64,000 bases of DNA, taken from positions 1 to 64,000 of the forward strand of contig BDIU01000366.1 of assembly GCA_002118135.1 (NCBI GenBank). The letters are read 5' to 3'. Below the pieces are notes generated by a model, which had not been told where the DNA came from, ran no database searches, and saw only the letters and a program-made list of their open reading frames with translations. The position numbers and the translations under genes were made by a program. The stretch comes from Trebouxia sp. TZW2008. Taxonomy: Eukaryota; Chlorophyta; Trebouxiophyceae; Trebouxiales; Trebouxiaceae. Each line of letters starts with the position of its first letter. Position 1 is the stretch's first letter. Positions 11,805-24,095 of the stretch are shown piece after piece.

Positions 11805-13110
11805 ATGGCACCAGTCCACAAAGGTTCACCGCTGAAGGTCTTCGTGACTGGCGCGGCGGGATTCGTCGGCTTTCGTGTAGTCAAGGCTTTGCTGGCCGAT
11901 GGGCACAAGGTCTCCGCGCTCTCCCGCAGAACGGGGACCGAGCTAGACAACCTGGACGTGCAGGTTGTGCACGCCACGCTGAAGGACCTGGACGTCCTCG
12001 CTGCTACTGCTGCGGAGTCAGACGCTGTCATTCACTTGGCGTTCAACCATGACTTCACAAAGTTCCAAGAGTCCGTCGACGAGAACTTTGCAGCCATCAA
12101 CGCCATGGCTGGAGCTCTGGAGGGGACCGGGAAACTCCTCGTGACCACATCTGTCGCAGCGCTCATCAGCGACACCGGTGACAGTATCGCCAAAGGCATT
12201 CAGCCTGTGGAGGGTCCAAGAGCAGCAGCTGAAAGTGCCACTCTTGCCGTGAGTCCACTCCCTTCTACCAAACTCATTTCTGTTGTATAACTGCAGCCTT
12301 GTGCAACATGCCATTGACTGCCATGAGCTAGCAGCTCTGACTGTAGTACGTCAGTTCCTGACACAGCATGTTGATTTGCAGGGCAATGAGAAAGGTGTTC
12401 GTGCTGCAGTCATGCGTCTACCCATGTACACCTATGGCAAAAACTTCTCATTCTTCTATGATGTCAGATACAAAGCTGCTGAGAAGAAGGGCATTGCCAG
12501 CTATGTTGGGGAAGGTGCGCTTCTCTTAGCCGTGTACTGAACCTTTGCTGCTAGTGAACCATGGCTCCTGCTGTGCTGCAGCTCCTGTTCCTTGACCTTG
12601 TGCGAGCAAACTGACCAATGCAGAAAATGTGCTATAGTCATTGAGCAGTTAGGATGCCACACCTGCAAGCTTGTCAGTTCTCAGCAATGACGCAGTTCAT
12701 TTGCATGACGTTGATAATGAGCTGTTGACAACAAGGAAGTGCATGTCAAGCCAATGTGCATATTACAAGACTTCGGATTACTCATTTGCTGTCATGCAGG
12801 CAGCAACAAGTTTGGCGTGGTCCATGTTGACGATGCAGTGCGTGCCTATGTTGCCCTCCTGACCCACCCAGAAGCAAGAGGAGTCTACAATGTGGTTTCA
12901 GAGAATGGCGTCACAAGCAAGGACATTGCTGATATCATCGCCACCAAACTTGGTTGCAAGAGCAACAGTGTCACCTTTGAAGAATCCACACAGCTCTTTG
13001 GCCCCTTTGTAGCTCGAATCACCAGCAAGAACAACCAGGTTGACTACAGCATGACACAGCGCGATCTTGACTGGAATCCTCAGTACACCAGCATCAAGGA
13101 GGCTATCTGA
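11805..13110 (+). CDS. NAD(P)-dependent epimerase/SDR-like oxidoreductase, bacterial type
   Basis: Three exons (11805-12248, 12382-12514, 12800-13110) join in frame to 295 aa. The N-terminal Rossmann dinucleotide-binding motif TGAAGFVG is at residues 15-22, followed by H-L-A-F near residue 76. The usual SDR catalytic Y-x3-K is absent: at that position the sequence reads G-P-R-A-A-A-E. The same replacement is familiar from a bacterial SDR group annotated as epimerase/dehydratase, whose later block R-L-P-x-Y-x-Y-G and an H-V-D-D-A-V-R-A-Y segment are also present. It probably binds NAD(P) but the substrate is unknown. No transit peptide is evident. No extra exon copies are seen in its two introns. 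Confidence 0.88.
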
Positions 13111-13911
13111 ACCCACTGCAATGCCATCACACCCACAGGCCTTTGAAAGCTGATGTTGGTTCCTTGCTTTGCTGCAGTACTATGTGTTTTAGCTTTGGTA
13201 TGACAATTTAAGTGCAGCTTGTGACCTGTTGCTTGTTTTTGCTGAACGATCTGAGATCTTAGCAAGACTGTATTACTGCTGCGCTTGCAGTGACAGTCCT
13301 TTGCAGCTCTTGTCTGGTATGAAACACACATGATCCGTTGAAAGGGGTCCTGCAGCTGCCTGAGTCAATTTCCGACCCATTGCGGTAATGTAACAACGGT
13401 TGTGCCTGTTTCTTACAGAGCAGCAGCAGATGCGCATGCTATTGTCCCTCTGCATTCACATTTAGCAATACAATGTGTACCATGGCTATATACTTACAGC
13501 ACTGCCCCACAAACTCCTGGCACACTCAACACTACAGTACTACGTGGAGGTGTCCTGCACCTGATGACCGTGGCATATGCACATGTACAAGCTGCACTGC
13601 TTGCAAATTGCAAGTTCCAATTGTGCTGTTAGTGTGTCTGAGGACTGTTAGGTTAGCTAGACTCTTGGACACAGTTACAAAGTGTCGGTGATCACAGCAA
13701 CGCGCCGCTCAAGCAAGTCGGAAGTCGTCGTAAACTCCTCATCTCGTGCAGCATATCTTGAGCTCTTTGCATGCGCAACAACCGCTGAGGCTTGACGAGC
13801 TGTCACGCTTGATCACTTGCTTGTCGTTCAACTAGTGAGGCCGGGAGCCCATATCATAGGCGATGAAGTCTGCTGGAAGCTAGACATCACTGTGAGCCGT
13901 GCTCAAAGCCT
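13111..13911. other. Intergenic region, SDR / NERD1-like gene
   Basis: About 800 bp between two genes on the same strand. It should contain the 3' UTR of the SDR gene and the promoter of the NERD1-like gene. I find no conserved coding segment, no RNA gene and no clear regulatory motif in it. Confidence 0.4.
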
Positions 13912-16900
13912 ATGTACAAGCGAGACTTTGCCATCGTACTGTTGTCAGCCTTTGCCATCTATTTCAGCGTTCAGCGCGAGGGTCCCGTGTCCTTCCGCCA
14001 AGCCTGGTAAGGGAAGTCAAAGTTTGTGAGCGATGTCACACGAAGCCTCTGAGCCTGATTCAACCTGCAGGTTTCACCATTTGGACGACGAGAGCCTGTC
14101 AGGAGCTCACGATCTCCTGTGCCCTCCTGTTGTGGTATGATGCCTCTAGCTCTTGCACAATGGCAACTGCTCTTGAACAATCATAGCGTTGCTTACTCAA
14201 GCACTTGGCACTTTTGCCACTTTGTTGTGTTGATGCTGATTGCATGCAGGCAGACCTCAACGGTGATGGCAGTGACGAGGTTTTAGTTTCAACACATGGC
14301 ACGGTCATTCAGGCAGGCACCATTGACAGTGCATGCCAAAACACTCTGCCATGTCCTCACGCCTGTCAATCATCAACCATGTCCCTTGTCAGCAGTGCTA
14401 GCATCGCTGTGCACTGCTGCAACAAGAACCTGCATGCAATACATGGCTTGCGATTAGAAAGGCAAATGCTTGTGAGACATCTAGCATGCATGCAGATGTA
14501 TGCTATACACGCTAGATGTCTCACAAGCATGCAACAGACAGACTTATGGTCAGCCCTTCACACGGTCCAGAGGTGCCACGTGAGTCCAAGTCTCAGCTGC
14601 TAGCTGAGCCTGCCAGTGTAAAGCAGTGAGCTTCTGCATCACAAGCAATATTCAGTCATGCCATCAGAGCTGCTGAGCTGGCATCCCGAAGCTGTGGCAT
14701 TGCAGAATCTTAGAAAGATGTGGCTGTTTATTGAAAATTGACAACATCAGAGATCATGATCATACACATGCCTGTTGCGGGCTGCAGAATCTCAGAAAGA
14801 GGCGGCTGTTTGTTGCAGATGCTGTCTCCTGGACGTGGGGAACAGATCAAGGGAGACTTTGCATCAGCCGCTAAGGTTGGCGAGTTGCGCTTGGAGGCCA
14901 ACTCCACAGTCAACCTCAAAGGTGTGTTCTTCAAAATATCAGCTGCGTTGCCATACATGCCACAAGGAATGTCATAGCAGCTAAGAACGGTTGCTTTCTG
15001 CAACATGGTTTCACATGATCATTTTATGCTGCTCTGCATTTTGCTGCGTCACTTGCTCAGCAACCAGCATGCAGCTCAAACAGCAATTGCAGACAAGCTG
15101 TTTCAACAGCTGTAGCTGCGTGTTGAACAGCATAGTGACTTGTGATTCTGAGTGGGGGATCAAGGGGGGTTAGAGTGTCATGCACAATGACGACGGGCCT
15201 TGCACGTAGGAACGCATATTTCTGCGCTGACAGCTGGCTTATTGATCTGCCTCCAGCGCCGCATGTGATAGCTTCTAGGAAACAGCTACTATTTGCTGAA
15301 TTTGAGTGCATGCAGGGATGCATGTCATTGCGCTGGCAGCTGGTTTCATTGATCCGCCTCCAGAGCAGCTTGTCATAGCCCCGAGGAAGCAGGTTCTGGT
15401 TGCTGTCACGTCCAACTGGCAGGTGCTTTGTTTGGACCACAACCTGAAGCTGCAGTGGCAGACAGCCATCCTGGTGGGTACCCAGGCTTTGCATTACGCG
15501 TCGCTCCTTTTTGCTGTTCTCGCTTTGCATACATCATCATCATCTCATCATAGTGAACATGTGGTTGTCATAACAATTCTGTACTGTACCTAGTGGACAC
15601 TTACAGACTAAGCCTTCCTTGATCCCTCAACCTGTTGCATGGCAGAAATGAGTCATTGCATAGCATCAGACAGCTTGTGGGCGATAAATTCAGCTGCATG
15701 CAGGCAGTCAGTGTTCAGGTCTAATGTCTGCCCGATCAGCATTCAACTGACTCAAATGAGTCTATGCCTCAGCGCAGCAAGGACCACTCAATTCTGAGGC
15801 TGCAGAGTCACTACTCCAATCACCTATTGGCCACTCACACTGACCTTGCATCAAATCCTGCCTGCCAACAGGCATAGTCTCCTGCCGTGGAGCCACTGCA
15901 AGGTCAGTGTAAAATGACATCATAGGTTTGGAGCAGTGACTTTGCAGCCTTGCAATTGAGAGGTGCACAGATATGCAGTGAGTCCTTGCTGCAACAAGGC
16001 ATGGAATCATATGGGTCAGTTGATTATGATCACACCATCAATTGTTCAATCTGGCTTGTATTGTCTACAGGGTGGTGCACATCACAAGCATACTCAGCCG
16101 CGTGAAGTTGCCATTCACATCAGCGACATCATGCTGCCCAATCGGGTCCGGGCAGCAGTTCTGTGCAAAGCATCATCATCATCAATGTTGGCTTTGGTGT
16201 ATGCAGGGTGGTGCACATCACAAGCACGCTCGGCCACGTGAAGTTGCCATTCACATCAGCGACATCACACTGCGCAAAGAAGATCGGGGTGCTGTGGTGG
16301 TAGGAGGCAGCATAGAGATGGGGGACTTGACAGGTATGCTGCATGCTTCCCTTCATTCCTGCGTCAAAGCGCATGATAGACAGACTTAGCAGGCCCAGCT
16401 AGGTATGTACTGGAGCCATCAACTGTCTCCAACTAGTTCGATCCTGGTTGTAGACAGTCAACTGCACGTTTTACTGCTGTTGTACAGAGATGCATCTGAG
16501 CAGACCTTTCTTGTTCTGCAGCAAAGTGTACACACTTGCAATCAAGCAGAAGCTTCTTGTATTGCAGGAGATGTATGCCCAAGACCAAACCTGCATTCTC
16601 AACTAGGGGCGCTGATACAGCTTTCAATGCCTCGGAAGCATGACTGGGATCATTGGGCTTTAGACACGAGAATATGGGGGTAAAGATAGATTTGTAATTG
16701 ACAGAGCAATTGTTGTGCAGAGGAGGACCCTTTCTCTGATGAGCTGGATGTTGAGGAGGAGGTTGCGCGGCTGCTGCACTCTGGCAAGAAGAACGACAAG
16801 CTGCAAGACCTGGACAGGTACGCTTGCTACATCAACTGTATTGCCAAGAATGACAAATTCCGCAAACACACAAGGCTCAAAGGCAATCTCTGACGGGCTG

Positions 16901-19900
16901 GACATGAGGAGGTTGTTGTGTGCGCTCTGGCAAGAAACATGACAAGCTGCAAGACTTGGACAGGTGACGCAGCCGTGAGGTTTTGCACAACACAGCTGCA
17001 CAGCACTGCGCAAGCAAAGCTCCCAATCTGCAGAATTATCAAACATTCCATTGCAGTGATGCAGAAATACAGAGTCGAAAGGCATGAACATTGGTTTACA
17101 GCCCAAAATGCAGGCACAAATGCTGATGCATTCTGATGTCGCAGCCAGGACTCCTGGTGCTTCTTAATGCTGTCGCAGCTCAAAGGGTGTAGACATCTCC
17201 CGTCACTTCTCGATGTTCGCTTTTGAGGGCAGCACTGGCGGCTCAAGGTGGAAGCACGAGGGCTTGGAATTTCACAAAGACATGGCACAGCTGCAGGACA
17301 AGATGATCTCTCAGCATAACCATGGCATGAGGCAACACTGAACTGCAGTCTTACCAGAAAATGCATTGCTGTGGTGCAGGAACACAGAGTCAAAGGGTGT
17401 GGACATCTCCCGTCACTTCTCCATGTATGCTTTTGAGGGGGCCACTGGCGGCTTGAGGTGGCAGCACGAGGGCTTGGACTTTCACCAAGACACGGCACAG
17501 CTGCAGGACAAAACTATCCCCCAGCACAACCACAAACTGCAGGCTGAACACTTGGCTGCCCGCCACCATGGAGAGGCGTCCTGTAGAGACTTTAGGGAGT
17601 CTGTTTTGGCTGCTATGCCACATAGGTCAGCATCTCCTGCCTGTGCTTCGTCTTTACATGCATGGTCCAGATTGTGTCTGCTATGTTGCAACAAGCAGAT
17701 GAACACTTGGCTGCTCGCCACTATGGACAGGCGTCCTGCAGAGACTTCAGGAAGTCTGTTCTGGCTGCCATGCCTCACAGGTCTGCACCCTGTCACCTAC
17801 CATGTGGCTGCTATGTGGCTAGGTGCATGTTGATGTGTCTTGAGGCTTGCATTTGTGATGCTATCATTCGATGATGAACTCACCTGGCTGCTTGCCACTG
17901 AGGAGAGACGTCTGGCAGAGACTCTAGGGAGTCTGTTCTGGCTGCCATGCCTCACAGGTCAGCATCCTGTCAAATCACAAAAGTTTGTTGATTGGCTGTG
18001 GGTTGGCGTTGGGCTGCTGTAAGGGGTGTGTTTGCAGTGATCTGATGCACTGAGCACTTGGTTGATGGCCACAATGGAGAGGTGTCTTGCAGAGATTTTC
18101 AGTAGTTTGTTCTGGCCGCCATGCCTCACAGGTCTGTGCTCTGTCATCTGCCATGTGGCCGCCGGTGGCTGGGCGCATTTGTGATGGTATGATTTGTAGA
18201 TGAGCATATGGCTGCTCGCCACCACGTGAAGGCGTCCTGCGGAGACTTTGGGGCGTCTGCTTTGGCTGCTATGCCTCACATGTCAGCATCCTGCTGAAGC
18301 GTACAATTTTGTTGATCGGCTGAGGGTTGGCGTTGGGCTGGTATAAGGGGGTGGTTTGCAGTGATATGATGCCCTCAACTTTTGCCTGCTCGCCACTATG
18401 GAGAGGACTTCTACAGGGATCACAGGGGATCTGTCTTTGCTGCCATGTCTCGCAGGTCAACATTCTGCTGCTTCTCAGTGTGTATGCTTGCTTGGTGTGA
18501 AGCTCATTTGTTGTCTTGACAACATGACATGGAGGCGGGCACACTGGAATTTGCTAGTTTGGCTGGACGTGCTGCAGAGACTTGCAAGTGACTGCTTGGG
18601 CTGCTCTGTATTGCCTGCCAGCTGCTTTTGCTGCCCCTCATTGAGTTCTGCATCTCTCGGGGCCATCATAGTAAGAACTCCTCATATGAGAGTGCACAGC
18701 CATTGCTTCTGACCAACAATCAATGATCAATGGTCAATGATTGACGACCAACAATCAATGATCAACGATCAATGATCCATGAGGCTGATTCAAGATTTGC
18801 CAGTTAGCTCCTGTGTCTGTGCTGATGCTGTTGCTAGCTCCTCCACGCATCACATTCAGACATCTTCCCCTTTGTTTATCTTCATGTCAATTCTACTCTG
18901 CAGGTGGGACCACAGGCATGATACTAGGTTAGAGGCAGCACATAACCCGTTCCCCTGTTCTTCTTCTTCTTCCTCTCCCTGTTCCTCTTCTTCCTCTTCC
19001 TTTTCCTCAGTCCTGTTTTCAGGCCATTGTTGCTGTGCAGGTGGGACCACAGGCATGATACTAGGTTAGAGGCAGCGCACTTCCTCCGGCACAGGAGCTC
19101 AACAGGCACAAAGAAGCAGTACCCTAACTCGCCAGGCCAGACCCCAGGGGGGTTGACCCCCCGAGCAGGGGTAGTAGGGCAAAAGCAGGTTGCTGAGCAG
19201 CACAGAGGAGTTGATAAGAGCAACCCTGTGGCTGCTGCCCTGGGAAAGGTACATTTGTAGCTGCACAGTAAAGCGCTTCAACATCATGGTTGCTGTTGTC
19301 TAACATGCCAAGTTGGAGAATCTGCGTCACAGTGATTGCTGTTGTCTCACAGATGATGTTGGGCACAACCTCAACTATGACATGTCGCCTTAGCAAAAGC
19401 CCAACTTGCCAGGCCAAAAACCAGGAGGCCACCCTCTCCCCCAGCAGCAGGGCAAGTGGGACAACAGCAGGTTGCTGAGCAGCACAGACAGATGAAAAGA
19501 GCAACCTGTGGCTACTGCCCTTACAAAATTTAATTTGCGACTGGCCATCACTACATCACTGGCATTCTTGTGAATGAGCTTCAACACCCCTTCTAGGTGC
19601 CACAGAAGCAACAAACTCAGTCAACAGGCAGCAATAGCGGCTGCAAGCCCGAAATCAGACCTAAGTATCTATTCTCAGTACTGCATTGCGTGCAGACAAC
19701 AGGAGTGCTGACAGGCACACAGATAGGTATCAGCACAGCCTAGCCTAATATATTTGTGGCTCCTTGAGCTAACATTGCAGCTGTGAGCCTGCACGACAAC
19801 CTCAATCAACAGACAATTGATGAGACTGCAGGCCTAGAAAAAGCGTAAAATTTTTGCTTAAAAGGGTTCTGACAAGCTTTTGCGCAGGCAACAGAGGTGA

Positions 19901-22900
19901 TGACAGGCACACAGACAGATGCCAGCACAGCTGAGCCAAACGTCTTTGTGGCTCACCTTAGAGATGGCATTGAGGTTGTGGGCCTGCACACAGGGCGCAC
20001 CATCTGCAAGCTGCATCTGACCAGCTCTGGCTTGCACTTGGACCTCAATGGAGATGGTGTGTTGGATCACATACAGGCAGCAGGTACTTGCAGCTATAAC
20101 ATGACCACCCATCCCCTCCCCATCTGCCCCGCAGCCCCTCCGGTGCCCCTCATGCTGTTGCTCTGAAAGAATGAGAGCCTCTGAGATAGCACCATTCAGC
20201 AGCAGGCAAGGTGACAGACACACTGTACAGCCAAACAGGCTATCAGCTTCACAAGCCCCCACCCTCCCCCCTTCCTTCCCTTTCGCCGTCCCTGTCTGAA
20301 AGGATCTTGACAAAGAGAAATCATGCAGGAGGCAAGGGGACACTGTGCAGCAGGACAGGGTCCTAGCATCACCGCATCCGCAAGCATTCTGACAACGGAC
20401 TGTCATGCAGGAGGCAAAGTGACAGACGCACTATACAGCCGGACAGGGCATCAGCATCACCAGAGGTGCTGGGGCACAGCCACCTCAGGGCTCCCCCCCA
20501 ACACCCCCCTCTTCAATGGCTCCATCTGTAGGTAAGTGCAAGACCAATCACTACTCATTCAAGGCATCCTTACTGAACTTTAAAATGAGGCTTTGCACCC
20601 ATGATCTCGCCCCCCCACAACCCCCTCTTCAACAGCTCCATCTGTTGGTGCATGCGTGCGTGACAAATTAGCACTCATTCAATCTCACCCTCTGAAAGGA
20701 GCCCATCTGTAGGTGCATCCTTTGCCACACAGCAGTCACTACAAGAATGTCCATGTCTGCTGAATCCTAGAGAGATCTGGAACGACGTTGTTTTGGTTGA
20801 ATTTCTTAAGTTGAACATTAGACGTCCATGCCATGATGCTCAGAACAAGCCAGCCTGGCAAGATAAGACTTGTGCACCACACACCTAGCACTCTTGCTGC
20901 AAAGCGTAATAATGATTATGACTATATTGTGTCTGCTCATTCTAGCCTTCGACCTTGTGCATGCCAAGTCATTAATCTTGTTCAAGACCGTTGCAAAGTC
21001 TGCTGCAGGCATTGCTTGGATTTGGTGCAGATATGCCACAGCAGCAGGTCTATTGTGCTGTGTTCTTGACTCTGAGCAGCAAAGGATTAGAGTTCAGGCC
21101 CCAGCACAACAGACCTGCTATTGTGGATACCTGCATAGGATCTGTTAACCTGTATAGCAGAGGTGACTCACGGGCATGAGCATGTGCGTGACTGAGGATT
21201 GTCAGTTCACACACAACCCTTTCCCAGCAATGCTGTCCTGAGATGTCAGATGGTCTATTCTCATTGCGCCTGTGGACTGTGCGCAATTATCACACAGCAG
21301 CAGGGCTACCCTTGGTAGTTTGAGCATGCTTGTGATTGTGTGCAGGTATGCAACAACGGCAGGCTTACCCTTTGGGGGGTTAGGCATGGGGGCCCGGGGG
21401 GCTGCTCCTCCTCCGGAGGTGGCCACCCCTGCAGTGCTGTCATAAGCATCCCAAAGGAATGACATGGGTCGTCATGAGACAGAAAGCAGTTTTGATAGCA
21501 CTTAGGGGCTGTGTGCAGGTATGCAACAGCGGCAGGCTTATCCTTTGGGGGGCTGGGCATGGGGGCTGGGAGGCGCGCCCCCGCCTTTGGAGGTGGCCAA
21601 CCCTGCAGTGCTGACTCAAACACCCTGAAGAAATGACATGGGTCATCCTGAGACATTTAGGAAGTAGTTCTGATGGCACTTAGGGGCTGCCTGCAGGTAC
21701 GCAACAGCGGCGGGCTTACCCTTTGGGGGGCTGGGCATGGGGGCAGGTGGGGCGCCCCCACCTCTGGAGGTGGCCACCCCTGCAGTGCTGCCCCAAGCAC
21801 CCCGAAGGAATGATATGGGTCACCATGAGACTGGCAACTTGGCTGTTTTCCTCAACAGCAGAGGGGAGATTACTGCCTATTCCTCTTCAGGAGTCAAGCA
21901 ATGGCAGGTTGGTCACGTGTCCGGTGACTGCTTTCATTTGACTGCTTGACAGTGTAAAGCCTTGCTGCAAGTTGTCATGTAGCGATTGCTAATCCTGCAC
22001 ATGCAAACTTGTTTTACTGCTGCTGATGCAGAGAAGAGTACCATTGTTTTCTTTGCAAGAACATGCAAATTTTGTGTCAGCAGATGTGCGATGGATCTCA
22101 AAGCGGCACAGCGGCCCAGTATGGCAGTTGTAGAGGATGCCATGAAAGAGACATTGTGTACTGCGGTGCCTCTAGGGCTTTTGCTGTATCGACTCTGCTC
22201 AGCATGGCTCGACGTGGACAGACCTTATAGCCATGGGTCATGGTTAACCGCGACAGGGTTCCAACATAGTCTGTCATGACATGGACAGGGTTTACAACCA
22301 TTTTGAGCTTTCGCAGAGACTGCAAGAGCCCCCAAGCAGCACCATTGAGGGTAGTCCCTCGTCGAGCACACCTCATATTGCAGTAGTGTTGACCTGCCCT
22401 CCACGTTTTGCATGTTGGATTTGTTAATTCATATTGTGCCAAGTGCATACGCCAGGACCTGGAGCAGTCAGCACAGATCTGGAGAGGGCCAGCAGGTGGT
22501 TGTCAATCTTTGAGCATTCCAGCCATGGCCATGTACACTAGTATATTGGCCATGTACACTAGTCAATTGGACATTTCAGAATAGCATACTGTGCAGAGTG
22601 CATACGGCGTGACCTGGAGCAATCAGCACAGATCTGGGGAGGGGCAGTGGGTGGCCCCCACCCTGACAGCTTTTCAGTTGCGGGCTGATGGGAGCGGTCC
22701 GCATGTGCTGTTGGCTGCTGGCTCCCATTCTGCTGTCATCCTGTCCCCTCAAGGCCACCACCTAGAGCTGCTCAGCTTGCCAGTACGCTCTTTCCAGCAT
22801 TTTTTTATAGATGCAGGAGCAAATCAGCGCTCCAGCAGCTCCCTGAGCACTTGGAAAGTCTCTGTAAGCGCAGTGCAGACGTGCATACGCATCATCAGCA

Positions 22901-23305
22901 GCCACTTGGAGTTGAATCACTGCAGTAGCAACAGTAGGCTCACAGGCCGCAACCCGCAATCCTGTATGTCGAGACATTCTTAAGTTGCTTTCAGGCAAGA
23001 CATGACATCAAGGTTGCGTGCCCCTGACCATAGTGCTGACACTTTCTCTCTCATTCATGCAGGCTCTACCTGCAACCCCTCTTCAGGTGGCAGACTTTGA
23101 CGGAGATGGCAACAACGACATCATTCTACTATCCAGGGATGGCATTTATGCCTTTACGCAAGTGCGGCACATTGGTGGTCTACCATTCACAACATTGATA
23201 GGCATTTTGCTGATTGCTATGGCTGTGGTGTACTTCACTCAAGTTCAGCCTCGCGACAGGCGGCAAGGCGCAAAGAAAGGTCGAAGCACAGACCGTGTAG
23301 ACTAG
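13912..23305 (+). CDS. NERD1: NERD1-like FG-GAP repeat membrane protein
   Basis: Orthologue of plant NERD1 (Arabidopsis At3g51050 type), a single-pass secretory/Golgi membrane protein linked to cell-wall formation. Early exons that join in phase are 13912-14006, 14071-14134, 14250-14312, 14819-14921, 15316-15473, 16207-16333, 16721-16817 and 17380-17625. Later ones are near 19888-20083, 20462-20532, 21698-21905, 22625-22782 and 23063-23305. The N-terminus is a signal anchor (KRDFAIVLLSAFAIYFSV). Three FG-GAP/calcium loops are visible: DLNGDGSDE, DLNGDGVLD and DFDGDGNND. Family blocks include GVDISRHFSMYAFEGATGGL, CRDFRESVLAAMPHR, GLHTGRTICKLHL and NRGEITAYSSSGVKQWQ (first residue uncertain by alignment). 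A transmembrane helix (PFTTLIGILLIAMAVVYF) and a basic tail end the protein. Exons between 17626 and 19888 are not fully resolved because of tandem exon copies. Confidence 0.87.
14466..14530. repeat. Perfect 20-bp inverted repeat in a NERD1-like intron
   Basis: The left arm 14466-14485 (atgcttgtgagacatctagc) is exactly complementary to 14511-14530, with a 25-nt loop. It lies in the intron between exons ending at 14312 and starting at 14819. It could fold as a hairpin in pre-mRNA. Pairing does not extend beyond the arms. Confidence 0.85.
15170..16160 (+). repeat. Decayed copies of NERD1-like exons 5 and 6
   Basis: About 150-170 bp upstream of exon 5 (15316-15473) lies a diverged copy at about 15176-15320, sharing D-P-P/L-P-P-x-P-x-x-V-I-A-x-R-K-Q. 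Upstream of exon 6 (16207-16333) lies a copy at about 16071-16150 that repeats G-G-A-H-H-K-H and R-E-V-A-I-H-I-S-D-I with its own acceptor CAG. Neither copy is needed for the frame. Confidence 0.75.
17165..18470 (+). repeat. Tandem array of NERD1-like exon 8 copies
   Basis: Exon 8 (17380-17625) is preceded by an almost full-length copy at about 17180-17340 that ends in a stop. It is followed by copies of its 3' third (A-A-R-H-x-G-x-A-S-C-R-D-F-R-x-S-V-L-A-A-M-P-H) at about 17695-17780, 17880-17960, 18055-18133, 18205-18285 and 18380-18457. Most copies end in an A-G/G-T-C boundary like the real donor. Spacing is 150-190 bp. Confidence 0.85.
18705..19460. repeat. Low-complexity and duplicated intron sequence
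   Basis: Three things stand out. A short array of aatcaatgatc-like words lies at 18713-18778. A pyrimidine tract of ttctt/cctct units lies at 18955-19020. A duplication of about 40 bp starting ggtgggaccacaggcatgat occurs at 18902 and at 19040. Two further related blocks at about 19100-19250 and 19390-19500 share gccaggcc and aagagcaacc. Confidence 0.6.
20765..20905 (+). repeat. Dispersed repeat family 2, copy 1
   Basis: Member of a family of about 130-150 bp with the words agatctggaa, tgctcagaacaagcc, gcctggc and ccacacacctagcac. Other members are at 34423-34520, 45733-45880 and 51983-52115 (plus) and 61178-61275 (minus). It sits in an intron of the NERD1-like gene. I see no obvious tRNA-type A/B boxes, so SINE origin is not supported. 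Confidence 0.6.
21335..21835 (+). repeat. Tandem copies of a NERD1-like exon start
   Basis: A block of about 130 bp (tgcaggtatgcaac, ggcaggctta, gggggctgggcatgggggc, ggaggtggcca) occurs three times, near 21340-21465, 21520-21645 and 21695-21830, about 180 bp apart. Only the last copy continues into the exon encoding G-H-H-E-T-G-N-L-A-V-F-L-N-S-R-G. The first two are therefore exon-start duplicates. Their minus-strand reading gives proline-rich ORFs that I regard as spurious. Confidence 0.75.
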
Positions 23306-24095
23306 GCCATTTGCATGTCTATCACCCATAAATTGCTCATTGAAACTAAGAAAAAAGGAAAAGAAGGGTGTGCGCTGTTAGGCGTCATAACGGAAGACCT
23401 CGTCTGTAGAGGCATCCTGGATTGCTGCTCTCCATGCAGCAATGCAGCAACCTGCAGAGAGTTGATCTATGAGGGGTCAGCCCTTTGTCTTTTGCGTCTA
23501 TGATTGCTCCTGCGAACTACTGAAACTTTCAATGATGTTGCGACCGAAATGACCATTTGATGCTATGTACTAACTCCAGAGCCGCAACATGCAGAAGCAA
23601 ATGACAGCTCCAGCCAAAAGCTGGCTTGAGACTCCAAGGTCACATTGGCATGAGAGTATTTATGACATCACTCAAACCGGAGCATACATATAGTCTTTGC
23701 CACAGTGTGGCACATGTGGTCAGCCTTGTTGGCTGGCTAAAGCATGTAAAATTATTCTCTCTCTCTCTCTCATATGCTGCACAATTTCGCACAAAGTGTA
23801 ATCATTACAGCTGTCGCTGTTCAGGTTGCAGCATTTGTATCAAGCTGAAATCTGGCTGAATCTGTGCTGTAAGTTGCCGATCACGAGTGCTGAGCATCAA
23901 GCAAAAGCTGGTTTGACCGTAAGCCTATTTGCCAGCCTGTCTGGCAACGACCACCTTGTCCAAATCTGCTGATCCAAATCTGCTGTGCGTTGGGTTTCGG
24001 AGCCAAAAAATTGCAGATACCCTAGCAAGTGCTGCGGCAGGAAGCAAGTCCGAGCACGCATTAGCGTGCTGTTCAAGATCAGTCCTTCGGTAGCA
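23306..24095. other. Intergenic region with a (CT)n-ending repeat
   Basis: Between the NERD1-like and ADT genes. At 23697-23775 is a unit (gccacagtgtggcacatgtg, cagccttgttggctggctaa, then a CT microsatellite) that recurs almost identically at 61922-62013. The rest shows nothing I can assign. Confidence 0.5.

Noticed and set aside
16827..17498. Minus-strand ORF of 223 aa
   Set aside because: It is the shadow of NERD1-like exons 7-8 and their copies; it contains internal repeats mirroring the plus-strand exon array and no family motif.
19858..20406. 182-aa minus ORF
   Set aside because: Antisense to the NERD1-like exon encoding G-L-H-T-G-R-T-I-C and to duplicated intron sequence; composition is not protein-like.
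20765..20905. tRNA-derived SINE
   Set aside because: No A-box/B-box pair at the expected spacing could be seen in any of the five copies.
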